Assembly (NCBI RefSeq): GCF_014805625.2 | Contig: NW_023998416.1 | Coordinates: 33,210,375 to 33,274,374, forward strand | Origin: Glossina fuscipes | Taxonomy: Eukaryota > Arthropoda > Insecta > Diptera > Glossinidae | Direction of reading: 5' to 3' | DNA: 64,000 nt | Shown: positions 36,226-48,124 of the stretch, in pieces | How the letters are laid out: each line of letters opens with the position of its first letter | How positions within the stretch are numbered: position 1 is the first letter of the stretch | Translations under genes and position numbers: made by a program | Notes under the pieces: generated by a model | What the model was told of the DNA's origin: nothing | Database searches by the model: none | What the model saw: the letters and a program-made list of their open reading frames with translations, nothing else

Positions 36226-36500
36226 CGCAGTGGGACCAAAATAGTTCACGGACTATGACTTGCAAGCATTATTGGCCGGAAATCCAGCGCAAATTATCGA
36301 AGAACTTTCGAATAGTTTAGTGGTCGATGAAAGAACTGTTTCTGGACGCTTACATGCGACGGGAAGTATCCAAAAGGAGGGAAAATGACTACCATTTGAA
36401 TTGACTGAAAATGCCATTTTTTTGCCTTGTTGCAAACGTCGTCAAGGACTCGAATAGGCAGTTCAGCCACGCCCAGTGTACTCACAAGACATAGCAAAAG
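36226..36500 (+). pseudogene. Fossil mariner transposase, internally deleted
   Basis: One frame gives DYDLQALLAGNPAQIIEELS, ERTVSGRLHATGSIQKEGK, then a stop and LPFELTEN. This matches the irritans-type mariner run LQALL.E.P.QTQEELA...GMIQKQG.WVPYEL. About 80 bases later QPRPVYSQDIAKA resembles LPHPPYSPDLAPS, which precedes the last catalytic Asp region of mariner, so the intervening catalytic core appears deleted. In-frame stops are at the WVP-equivalent Trp (36387-36389) and at further sites downstream. No inverted repeats are confirmed. Confidence 0.7.
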
Positions 36501-37889
36501 CATAGTGGTAAATTACTGAAGAAAATGTTGGAAAATAGTTTGATCAACATATATCGCACCAATTTGCCGCAATACATGTATTTTATAAGTAAAAAAATGG
36601 CCAACATTTTTGCAACCTCCTAATACATTTACTGTAGTGAATTTCACTTCAATTTTCAGAAATATTGAACTTTACTCCCTTCAATAATTTATAACCGGCA
36701 CGTATATAAATGTAAATAAATGTTGGCATAAGTACTTCGATTATTTTCGAAATAAATAACATCATAATTCATGCGTTTCATTTTTCAAATCATAATTTAT
36801 CTGCTCATAAAATACCAATGGCCGAAATAATTGATTGCTGGAAAAATATTATTATAGAATACTATAATGTAGGCGTATATTTATACATATAAATAAAAGT
36901 AAAAAGTATATATTTATATACAAAAACTCAAACTGAGTTAAACTGAGTTTCTTGTTTGTTTTGCAATTGACCGCAGATGATATGTTAAATGTTTGATAAA
37001 ATCAAACCATAACATTGGATAGTGATTATAAAGAAATTATAGTAAAGCTAAGCAGGTAAAGTACACAAGCTTCGAAGCAAGTTTCAAGTAAATTACCACA
37101 AAGTATCAAATTTAAACGTGGCAAAGTGTAAGTACTAAGATCGGAGAAAATTCATAAAAAATTTAAAAAAAAAATAACTTGAGATTTTAATAAAGTCTCT
37201 CACTGATCGAACATATGCACACACTTTATAAGACCTATAGGATGTGCTAAAGGGCTTGCAATATAAGAGGAATCTTCAAGCACCACGTGAAATATTTATG
37301 TATTCAGTCAAACTTGTTTCGTTTACTTTAAAGTGATATCCTCCTACGTGATTAGACTTCCAGCGTCAGAATGATGTCTTTGTTAAAGAATACAGTTACT
37401 CGGTGTCACATCAGGTAAATGCGGTACACATAGAGTTGATGTTTATAAAAAGTTGCCTACAAATAATGCAGGAACCGAAAATGCATTGCAAGGATGTAGA
37501 AACTAGTGATTGCTGCTATAAATATGGGCTTTTTACGAATATGCCTCCAAACGATGTAGAGAATCTGGGATATGTTCGTTATTAACGATTAGAAAGAAAC
37601 TTCTTCCAAACGGAGCCACGATAATTGAAAAACCATTCATCATGAGTGTAGTTTTTGACGTGCTTTGATACAGTCCTTTTTGCTTGACGCAGTTCTTTTG
37701 CATTGCAAACATGTTTAGCATGATATTTCCTTGATTGTTGGAAGAGTTCTTTCTGAACCGTAAGCATAAACCCATGTGTTATCAGCAATTGTCAAGCATT
37801 TCCGATGGTTATTTCTTGTGCAATGCATTTTTTTAGCAACAGTGAAACGATGTATCTTTTGAAAAAAGTTGTTGTTATACTGGACGATT
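36501..37889. other. Non-coding AT-rich stretch, no gene recognised
   Basis: Includes very TA-rich sequence at about 36850-36920. Open frames at 37403-37585 (+) and 37533-37977 (-) show no recognisable motif. Confidence 0.45.
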
Positions 37890-38105
37890 CTTCTTCCTTC
37901 TTCTGAGTCGATCTAAGCTTGTCTATATTTTTGAGGTATTTCGATAAAATATTTAATATCGACATATTTTGGCCCAAAGACGGACGCCATTGGAAATGGT
38001 TCCGATTGACTTATCTTTTCAACCACTTCCCAACTCGTTTTGATATGAATAACCAAAGTGGTGTAGCGCCTTTATATGAATAACCAAAGTGGTGTAGGGC
38101 GTCTT
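37890..38105 (+). repeat. Family 1 fragment ending in a 31-bp tandem duplication
   Basis: CTGAGTCGATCTAAGCTTGT, TTTTGGCCCAAAGACGGACG, and CCATTGGAAATGGTTCCGAT place it in family 1. It ends with a 31-base unit repeated twice in tandem (38044-38074 and 38075-38105), each containing AACCAAAGTGGTGTAG, which is the family 1 GTGGTGTAG subterminal motif. Confidence 0.7.
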
Positions 38106-38324
38106 TGTATCTACATAGAAATATCTTAAAAATTTGTATAAGATTTGATTATATCAATGTTTCATTACGATAACATTTTGAAACGCTTTACTGTATCTGC
38201 GTAAGCACTCTTATTAACAACAAGTATTTTTAACTGAATTCACTTCGGGAATTCGCGGAGAACAACTTCTAACAACTCGCCAGCTATTAATGACAATTGT
38301 ACCAACTCACAAAGAAGATAATTA

Positions 38325-38730
38325 AGATTTCAGAATCGTTTTCTATATTGCTCTAATCATGTCTGTCCGTCGGTCGGATTAATGTCCTTGTACCTTTGTG
38401 TTCAATCGACAATTATGTACACTGACGTCTTTTGGCTCCATGGAAAATACACTGAATCGAACTACTCTTATAATCACTCCCCATATAGCGCCTTATCTTG
38501 AAACAGACTTTCTTTGAAAGGGAGCTGTCATAGCAAAACAACATTTTCAATCAAAATCGTTAAGAAGTAGTATTCTGACGTTTATTTCTATGGCAAGAAG
38601 CCTAATTTTTAGTAATATGTAGAAGTCACTAGAAATTAAAGATTTTGGGCAAACTCCTATATAGGGACTCCTATAAAAAGTATGCCTTTAGATGGAAGGG
38701 CATTGAATGATCGACCTTATGTTGGATGTA
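38325..38730 (+). repeat. Family 1 interspersed repeat, + copy
   Basis: TTCAGAATCGTTTTCTATAT, CATGTCTGTCCGTCGGTCGG (the (GTCY)n tract), CACTGACGTCTTTTGGCTCC, CCCCATATAGCGCCTTATCT, then GTATGCCTTTAGATGGAAGG and a decayed TTGAATGATCGACCTTATG end. Confidence 0.7.
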
Positions 38731-39685
38731 GCATCATTTCACAAATGAAGACTCACAATAATTTTATCGAATTCCCTACACGCAAAGCTTAAGTGAGTCC
38801 CCGGTTTTACCTGAATTTCAAGCCAATTTGCAGCGGAAATGTTTACATGTTTTCTTTCCTTTTCATAACTATAAAAAATACATGTTAGTTTTTTATTGTC
38901 AAAGATTCAATGCCAACTAATATGCCTTTCTTCGCATACTCCCAGGGCGTTTTTGTCTTATTTTCTACAACTTCTTTTTAGTTAAGGTTTCATTTGAATG
39001 AGAATTGCTTTGAACATTTATTGTCATTGGCTTAACCTTTAAAATCTTTAGTTGCTTTTCACGTTATTTAGTTCGTTATGCAGCCACTATTCGCTAATTA
39101 TAATAATTGCATCATAAAACTAAATGAGTAGTTAACTGTAAAAAACTTTGCCAAACTAGTTCAAATGTCTTAATTGAATTTTTTAATAAGTCTTGTTAAG
39201 ATGAAGGAATGTAACGAAAGAGGCTAACAGGCTTTCTTATGAAACTTTAACTTTCGCTTAAATATACCGGTACACACGTAATGACTATCATAAACCTTCA
39301 CGTAAGTCGATGTTCATAATCACGCAATTTAACAAACTATAAATAAGAATTGTGCAATGAAACTTAAAAGTGTGTGTTCCCTAGTACTAGTAAGATAATG
39401 CACGATGTTGTTACATTTTTTCTTATTCAGCCAAATGCAGTTTATGTGTAATTTCTCATTTTCATTTTTAAACTTGTAATAAATCAAAACTCACGTTTAA
39501 TAACCTTCGTTTAAAAAAACTATAATGTAATAGGCTTTTAACTTTTCTTTATTCCTAAATAAGTTTTAGCACTTTCGGCTTCGTTTCTTTCATCTTCACA
39601 TTTCGAACCTTAACGAGTTTCCTATGCAAGTTATGTTTATCGCTTCTTATAGTTCATTCATTATCAGTTTTCAATTTCATTAGAC
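38731..39685. other. Non-coding stretch, no gene recognised
   Basis: Nothing coding or repeat-like is recognised. Confidence 0.45.
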
Positions 39686-40323
39686 GCTACACCACTTGTG
39701 GTACAGGGTATATTAACTTAGTGGGGTCGTGTGTAACACGCAGAAGCCTTTAAGATGGACCCATCTTTTATTGTACCGATCGATCTAGAAGCAGAATCTG
39801 AGTTGATCTAAGCCGTCTGTCCGTCCGTCCGCCTCATTCCTGTTCATGTAAATTTGTGTTCAAGCTGCAGGTCGCAACTTGCGAAATATTTTGACGAAAT
39901 ATGGTACAGTGACGTGTTTTGACGTCCAAGGACAAACGCTATTGCAAATAGTTCAGATCGGTCCATGTTTTCGACCACTCTCGATATAACGCCCTATTTT
40001 GAAAAGTCCTTATATTGTAGAGCAGACAAGTCTAAGTTTTAATATGTGCTGATGACCCATAATACTATAGTAATTTCATACAAAAATGATCTTTACAAAA
40101 TTTGGATCATCTACGCCTACTTTATGTTCTATGGGTTATGCTCTATGTAAGGATTGAGCTTGTACTACCGTTTTCCCATAAATACGCACTTGAAAAATAT
40201 GCCTATATATGGAAACAAAATGTAATTTTGGTGTTATATAATAAAAATAAGAATTGCTATAGACAATGTGGTGTAGGGTATTTAATGATCGGTCTTGCCC
40301 GACTATAATGTTCTTACTTGTTT
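39686..40323 (+). repeat. Family 1 interspersed repeat, near full-length + copy
   Basis: This is the best-preserved copy. It starts CTACACCACTTGTGGTACAG, followed by GGTATATTAACTTAGTGG, GTAACACGCAGAAGCC, TTATTGTACCGATCGATCTA, AGCCGTCTGTCCGTCCGTCC (the (GTCY)n tract), GGACAAACGCTATTGCAAAT and GATATAACGCCCTATTTTGA. It ends GTGGTGTAGGGTATTTAATG and GATCGGTCTTGCCCGAC, then TTCTTACTTGTTTTA. The CTACACCAC and GTGGTGTAG near the two ends are inverted complements. Small open frames over it (40102-40308 +, 40136-40333 -) are not genes. Confidence 0.88.
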
Positions 40324-43300
40324 TATATTTCATTTAATTTCGCTTAACGGGGTCGAGGGTAGTCGGGTTAACAGACTTTTCATGCGGAAATGGGTTTTAC
40401 TCACGTAGTCTGGGATCGGTAAAAAGCGGACCTATCTTAAGTCCTTCTTAACTTAATAAACTGTTAGTAAGATATACAAATAGTAAGTAACATTGGTAAA
40501 AAAGTAAACGCGAAAAAAATATTCAAAATGGACCAAGAAATCGGAACGGTGGACATGGAAGAAAAATTTCAAGATGGGTCGAAAGTAAAGAAAAATTTCC
40601 ATTTCCACTTCTAATTAACGTAACGAATGCCGAACGAATGACTTTCCTTGCTATTCATAATTCGAAGATAGATAATAGATCACGTGCGTGCGACATTAAG
40701 GACGAGTTATAGTCATAGAGTCGACCAAAAATACCATTAAAGTCAAATGAAAAACAAATTTTGTATATAATCAGACACGAATCTCTAAGAATTTGTTGAA
40801 CGCGAAAATTAAACCATTAAGCTACGTTTACTAATATTTTTTGTATACTTATAAAACAACAAATAAGAAAACATGTCCACGCATTTCCATTTATCCAGCA
40901 CAACCGGATGAAGAATATACAAAGTTATCGTTTCATTTTCTTCATTCTTCATGTTTTTTGTTGGCGTATACATACTTTATATATGTGTAGTCTTTCGACA
41001 TTTTATATTAATGTTATATTAAGGTTGTGTGGGATTATTGTTGTTACCACAATGTCACACACAAACTTTATTGCCATTCTTGAGCTTTTTAAAAAGTACT
41101 TTTTGCCTCCTTTTTCATCCTAGAAGACTGCTTGAGACGAGACTGCATAAGTTTCGTTTGTGATGCTTTTGTTACGCAAAAAACTGTGCGACACGGTTTA
41201 TATGCATACTTTAGGAAGACTATGCTCATATTTATTTTGTTTCAGGTGCTTATGTCTTATTAAAATTCAGGTAGAGTACGCCAGTCACTTGTAAAGGCAA
41301 CTTAAACCACCTGTTATTTCAAGTCATTTGGCAGAAATGTGCAACGATTGCTAGAAAATAATTTTATATAAAGTTTACCACGAAAGAGCAAATAACGTTT
41401 TTAACCCGTAAGCTTTTTTCTTGCCTCATTTAGTTCATAAAGCCTACTTTCAGAAAATTAAGATTTCAATCTCGGTAGACTTAGCTTAGCTTAAGGCAAT
41501 GTTAAGAGGCTTCGGTTTAAACGCATTCTTGCTCTTTGTCCACAATGCGTTTACATATGAGATCTTGGAAGTACTGAGTACTGAATATTCCCCCATTTTT
41601 TAGATTTCAATTAACTTTTATTGACTTTTGCAAACCGCTTGAAAAATACTTAACAAGACAACATATAACGTCACACCCTTGGCTAACATGACGTCCAAGT
41701 TTGATGAGAATGGAAAACAATTATCTAACATACACATGTATTGTCGAAAGTTTGGACATGAAAGGATTATTTCTAGAAACCCTCCTCCTCCTTATATAAA
41801 GGTCCGGAAGCGAAATTAGACCGCTGTACACTAGAGAGGTATAATTTTTGATCTTTTATAAAAAAGGCCACATTGTGTAGGGTGTAAGACATTAACTTTT
41901 CCCTTACAATAAGCGCGTGATTGCCTTAGAAACGTTACGTACGTTGTCAAACGTTGCTGCTCTTCACTTTCAAACTCTCATGCGATAGTAAACTTGAGTG
42001 TAAGGTTTCAGCTAATTTTGACACATCCTTTCACTGCAATGTTTGATTAGTGTTAGTAGTACTCGACTATTCTTTCTATAATTTGTGTATTATTGTTTGG
42101 AAAATGAGTTTAGAGTTAAATAAAAAGGCATTTAAAATGGTCGGTACCTATCTAAAAATTGATCAACAGGATATTGATGATGGGAAGTAAAAATGTAATA
42201 AACTCAATGAAACTTCCAATTAATTCTTAATTTGAAATTAAATTCTGTTGATTTGTACCCTTTTTTTATAACTATGTCCCAGTTTCTTATATGCCAAAGT
42301 AGTTCGTTTTCTGTCTTTCACTTTTGGAATACCTTTGAAGTTCGGTTTCTTGTTTTTCATATAATTTAGTTTTTTATACACAGACTTTCGACTGATTAAA
42401 ATAAAAAGCTACCTTTAACAAATTCATTAAAGATCATTTGTTTATCTACATGCTTACAAGCTTTGGCGCATATTTTTTCTTATTAAGATACTTTGTTTAT
42501 AAACAAAATTATGAAAGGAGATGAGTTCTCAGAATCGTTCACAGAAGTCCACTTTCAATTAGCTAATTATTTGCGGGCTATAAACCACGTAAATTATTTC
42601 TAAAAAGAAAACGAAAATTTCCGGAAACCAGGCAGAAGAAAGGAGAAAGGACAAAGAAGAAGTATATTAGAAAAATAGTCGGACAATTTAAATTTCCTCT
42701 ATTGTCCATATTTTGTCGGTAATTTACTTGATAGTTTGTACTTGTGTGTGTGTTTATTGAATGTACGCTGTGTGAAAAAGTAAAGTAGAAGAGAAAAAGA
42801 CAAAAACAAATTATTTTTTTTTAAAAACAAAAGCAAATGAAATATAAAACAATTCTAGCTGCTAAAGCTAATTATGTGCTCTTTCAACTAATTTGCATTC
42901 AACGATGCCAGACAGGTAGCAACTTGTGCCCATTATGCAATACGAAACAAGAACGTTCGTCCATGTTTTTGCAGACATTGATTCCAGCTATAATTTTGAA
43001 GTTTTAAAAAAAAAAAAGTAAGTAGGAACATTTTAGTAGATCAAGGTCGACCGCTTTCCGTAGTACAGGTATTCGCACATTTTGGCAGTAATATACCAAA
43101 ACTTACGCATTATGTTCCCGCAAAGGCAGGACAAAACTCTCAAAATATCGCAAGGCATGACCCATTTGTCTACCAAAAAACTTAAGCTCTCCGTGACTTC
43201 TCCCTTCACTATTTCTTATATGTCAAGCTTGCGTAAATAGGTTTATAGAGACATATGTTTGAATCAAGTTTTCGAGCATTCATTCAACATTAATTGTTGA

Positions 43301-46062
43301 GTTAATAAAATAACTTTAACTTTTCTGTAATCGGGGATGGCTCCCGGGTCAACGATAGTGAAAATTAGACAGCAGGTTGGGCCACCCAAACAGTTTTTAT
43401 ATTTTACATCGCTTCACTTTAAAGCATACAGCGACATAACTGAGTATCGGTGACATTTTTTCCAGTGTCAAATTTCTGCACTAAGCTGTGTAACGAAGTC
43501 AGACACAAAAATGAAGAAATATACTACGAGAAAAGGATTAGATAAAAGACCTCAGATAGCAGAGATCAGTTTGTCGATGTACAAATTTCTCTTAAGGACT
43601 TACTGAAAGACAAAGGGGTAGATTACCCAAAGAGCCGAAATCCGAATAGAAATAGACGCGTCTAATTTGTCTACCGACAAATAAGGAATGACTCCATATA
43701 TGTGTAGATTGTACAACTAGAAGCTTAGTGAAATTGTGTTAATAAAGATTATTCCCCTTTTCCTTTTAACCAAAATCCGCAATTTAATTATAAAACAATT
43801 TGAGTTTTTCTCAAAACCTTCGGTCAAATTTACGCCAAGTTTACGATCGGTATTAATCACTCTGATAAGCATATGTCTTCTGAAGAAATGTTAGTCGACG
43901 CTCGACTCTCGAATTGTTCACGACGAAGCAACGGCGCAAAAAAGTTGCAATAGACGGAAAGAGAGCTGCGACTACACAAGCAAGAATTTATCGACTACGC
44001 TTTCGCCCCATAACGCCTGGCTAATAAGACGACCTGTATTTCTACCTCATAAGAGGTTCATGAGGCAACGGAATATAAAAGTGTGAAGAATGACATGGTA
44101 AAATTAGGCATCCCATAGTATAGAGCAGAAAAATGTAACTTAACATGAAGCTCGTATCAGGGATTACATTGAGAGAGTTGGTATTGTTTTCGTGGTTGCT
44201 ACTATTGTTATGCATAAATAATGTGAAATAGATAAAATGTTTATTTATTGGCTTTAGAATTAAGTCAGAACTTTGCAGACTATATTTGATGGTTGACAAC
44301 AAAAGTACGCACTTTGTAAAAATACGTGCATGTTTGCAAATTTGTTGTCTACAATGTTACAAATTTTTAATTGAATATTTGAAAAGTTAAACTTGCATGC
44401 AAGCAGATATATCAGATAGAAAGATATCGTTTCTAAAATTGAATATTCCGTCTCTTCATGCGCTACGCCTGCACTCCAGTTGTGCCGCAAGATATTTCAC
44501 GTGTGTGCGAATGTACATAAAACCGACGGAATTAGCATTATTCTCTAAATCCGTCCGTCCATCCGCGGTTCCTAAGTTTAGCCATAATGCCGTATGACAA
44601 ATAGGTCTAACTTTTAAGATTTTACGGCGAAATTCAGTCCATAACAGTAACTTAGTACAGGGGCTAATAACACCAAATTTGGACAACCTAAATATATTTG
44701 ATGCACGCCAAGCCATTAAAGAGGTCCCATGAACCTTTACATGACAAAAGAGATTAGTTTTTGCTATTTTATGACAAAAACAGGTGAAGAGCTGCAAGAT
44801 CTTCGTTAAGAATTGTTGTGATTTTGTTTAACGTCCACATCAGTTCTCGTTTTGGTCTCACTGCCATCAAAATATGGGAACAAGATATAACTTTTGGTAT
44901 TCTGAGAAACATACTAAAAAATTTTTTATAATACGAAACCAAGTCAAGCACACATTAAAACTATAAACACATTTAAGGCGAAATGCAACCTTTGCCGACG
45001 ACGAGCAGCACAACTCCAACAATTTTCTTTTTTTCCATACGAATGTTTACCACCTCCTAGACATGCACATGTGGTCCATAATGTGAGAATTTCCGTTGCG
45101 TGTGTATTTGCATGTTATATATTTCATACGACATTACCTCAGGGAAACAAAATGTCAGTTATTAATGCTCGTCCTTTGTGGTATTCCTTCCGATCTACTG
45201 AAAAGTAGAAAAGATATGCAGATATTGGCAGAGAAAGCAGGGTTATTTACTGCCTTACAAACCAATAATAGTATGTGTACACGCGTTTAAAACGAACTCC
45301 TAGGAAGAGAGAACGATCGATACCGCAATTTATTCACGCCGAAGTCTTTCCTGGTTTTTGCAGGATTTATTTCTATCTTGCCTTACAGTTCAGTAATCTT
45401 ATTTATGGAAAATATTTATATATTTATATCGCTAAAAAAGGTTTGAAACATCATTGCAAGCTGAGCAAAATGCTTTCAGAAATGAAATGAATTTTCCAAT
45501 GCATATAGAATGTGGAAGGTACTTACCTCTAGTTTAAAGTTTACTGAACACGGAGAAGTGCAGCCGAATGTTAAGCAAACTATATGATAAAGAGAAACTT
45601 ATTGCTGTCTTAAGCAAGCACTTTGAACGAAACCCGGCTCGTTCGTTATTCCGATAACAAATTATTTTGCTGCTAAGCAAAGGTATATACGAAAAATCAA
45701 AGGAAGTAAAAACAAAGTAGCACATCCTCTCAATTTAACATCCATCGAATTCTCTAGCTACTAAAAATAAATTTGTTTACAATGCAAGTACATAATGTAC
45801 TTACTGTAAACACACACAAACGCACAGGAGGATAAGACAGAATATTTTGATTATAATAAAACTTAATTTTTTTAATATCCGCGTTATAATGTTTTCATTT
45901 TAATTATTTACAAACTTCATAGTAGAATTTTTGATTCCAATACCGGATTAACCGTATGAACGCCACTCGTTTGACTGCCGCGATAGCCTTGAATTAAAGA
46001 GTTTTTATAAAATACTTTTGTTTTCCTCTTTCAATCTTGATAAGCAAAACATTAAAGAGGTT
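40324..46062. other. Long non-coding stretch, possible decayed repeat pieces
   Basis: No recognised gene in about 5.7 kb. Possible very decayed family 1 pieces lie near 41680-41885 (CTCCTTATATAAAGG, then CACATTGTGTAGGGTGT) and 44518-44590 (TAAATCCGTCCGTCCATCCG). Purine-rich sequence lies at 42600-42670. Open frames at 44042-44797 (-) and 45096-45490 (+) have no recognisable motif. Confidence 0.4.
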
Positions 46063-46065
46063 AAA

Positions 46066-46150
46066 AAATTATTATTATTATTATTATTATTTTAATTTTA
46101 GACTAATGAATTGAATTCTTAGACTAAAAAAAAGACATTGAGCACTAGCA
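46066..46150 (-). repeat. Family 3 (AAT)n-tailed element, reverse copy
   Basis: An (ATT)n tail of about nine units (46067-46092) is followed by TTTTAGACTAATGAATTGAA, TTCTTAGACTAAAAAAAAGA and TTGAGCACTAGCAAC. The tail and core lie in reverse orientation relative to 48024-48116. Confidence 0.7.
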
Positions 46151-48010
46151 ACACATTAAAATTAAATTTCATTGTTCTTTTGCAATATAAAATACTTGAC
46201 CGCCGCATATTAAACGTATTGTAGCGAAAAATGTACTAATACGATCGAGCATTGCCAGCTTATAAACTTTAGATTTTTAACTTAGTATCCTACCGTATTT
46301 TTATTGTTAACTACACACGGTAGCAGTGTTGTCAATCTTTATTTAATGATTTAATGTTAATAACCGAAGAAAGGTTAAGGAAGTGAAATCATAAACAAAT
46401 ACGTATGTGTTTGCTTCGCTTTATAGTCGTCTGATTTTGGTTTCCATTGATTTCGTTTCTCATCTTCGTATGTACGAGAATAAAAGTAAAACAAAAAAAA
46501 AACAATTAAATTAAAAAGTAAATATTTGTAAAATTTCCGTACCTTTTAAAGCAGAAAGAAAAGCTTTTATATAAAATGTTTCTTCTTAATTAAATAAAAT
46601 CAAATAAAGTAATAATTTGTTGTAGTGTTATTGTAAACGGTATGATGGATGATGCTTAATGGAGATTAGAGGATCATCTTAATAGTTTCTAACGTGATTA
46701 TTAAATGTTTCAAAGCAATTCTTAGTTGAAAGTTAACGTTCTGTATCCGCACTTTGACAGGTAGCCATAAAGAGAGACAAGTAACACTGCTATATGCTGC
46801 GTACAAATTCCTTTTGAAGCTTAAGGCGTTTTAAAGAATGATTTGTCTACAAGAATCAGAATTAATACACGTTGGCTTTAAATAAATTTGTTTAAATGGG
46901 TGCACAGTCTCATGTATCTGTTGATCCGTTACGTTATTGTCTATGGTTACATTCCTATACACACACACACACACTTATACTTCAACGCCGCGCCGCACCC
47001 TATTATATATAGTTAGTTTCTATTACTACCTCTGAAAACTAATGTGATTTATTTCTTACTTGCTGTGGTCCTCGATCTCATACTTTTCCTTACATAATGC
47101 CTTTCCGTATTGCTTTCCGTTGCTAGTCGACGCAATCTTGTGCTTCCTTGCATTTTACAAAACCTTTCATATGTTTTCTTTCGAGTTAAGCCATTTTATT
47201 TTTGACACCAATATATGCATGTTCTTCTTCTTGTTTACATATCCTAGTTTCTAGAAACTCACGAATTTTAGTTCTAATGCGCTTTTATTAGATTTAAGTT
47301 TCAACATAGGCATTTTTTAATAATGCATTCTTAGTAGGACTAAGTTTTAATTATTGTTTTTGATAAGACGATTGGTCGGTTGAGTTTAAGTGATAATTTC
47401 CAGTTTTAATGATACCTTTTGCTCAGACTTCAGTTTTAACATCCAATAATGTGTTTTCACTTGGCGTCATTCTTTCTTTCTGATGTTCAAAATCATTTCA
47501 TTCGCATTACATTTATTCAACCAAGTTATACAAGATTAGTAGTTAAGTTAAGTTAACACTTTGACTACTGTCGTTGATCTCCTCTCTCTCTTTCTCCTCG
47601 TGAAGCTAATCTTATTGCCAAAACCTTTTCTTATGCTATACAGCTGGACTTCGGACTTTGTTGACTGTGGCCGCACCGCTCTGAAATTTTCATCCTCCGC
47701 GAAGGTGTTAACATGCAAACTTTCATTGAAGTAGTCTACGGTTGGTCAACATGAGAACGAATAATTCCCATAAAACGATCATAGCTACGCATCTACTACG
47801 TCAAGAACTTCGTGTTCACATTGGCCCTTTTTACCCAACACTGTGAATCACTTGTACTTCACTTCTTCTACACAATTCTACTAGTAGCAGAAGAAAAAGA
47901 TTTCTATTGGAAAAATGAAAACGTCAAGTAGTTTTCTTTTATTCATCAATTTTTATTGCTCTCGTAATGTTCTTCTTAAAGTTTCGGTCCCAATAGTAAA
48001 ACGCCGATTT
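46151..48010. other. Non-coding stretch, no gene recognised
   Basis: AT-rich, with a (CA)8 tract at about 46959-46974 and a CT-rich tract near 47580-47600. Nothing coding is recognised. Confidence 0.45.
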
Positions 48011-48124
48011 TAATCCAAAGGAGGCCGATACCCTTAGATGCTAGTGCTTTTAAGAGTTTAGTCTTAGAATTTATTTCTCTGGCGAAATTAATAATAATAA
48101 TAATAATAATAATAATCCAAAGGA
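48011..48124 (+). mobile_element. Family 3 (AAT)n-tailed retroposon with target-site duplication
   Basis: TAATCCAAAGGA occurs at 48011-48022 and again at 48113-48124, directly flanking a short element. The element body is GGCCGATACCCTTAGATGCT, AGTGCTTTTAAGAG, TTTAGTCTTAGAATTTATTT, and CTCTGGCGAAATT, and it ends in about nine AAT units. A 3' trinucleotide tail, a 5' truncated-looking start and a direct repeat of 8-12 bases are hallmarks of target-primed retroposition. The tail type recalls I-clade LINEs, so the unit may be a dead-on-arrival 3' end of such a LINE or a SINE sharing it. Four other copies lie in the window. Confidence 0.75.

Noticed and set aside
41625..41890. A possible further family 1 copy (CTTATATAAAGG, CACATTGTGTAGGGTGT)
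   Set aside because: Only two weak landmarks in about 260 bases; too diverged to claim as a separate repeat.
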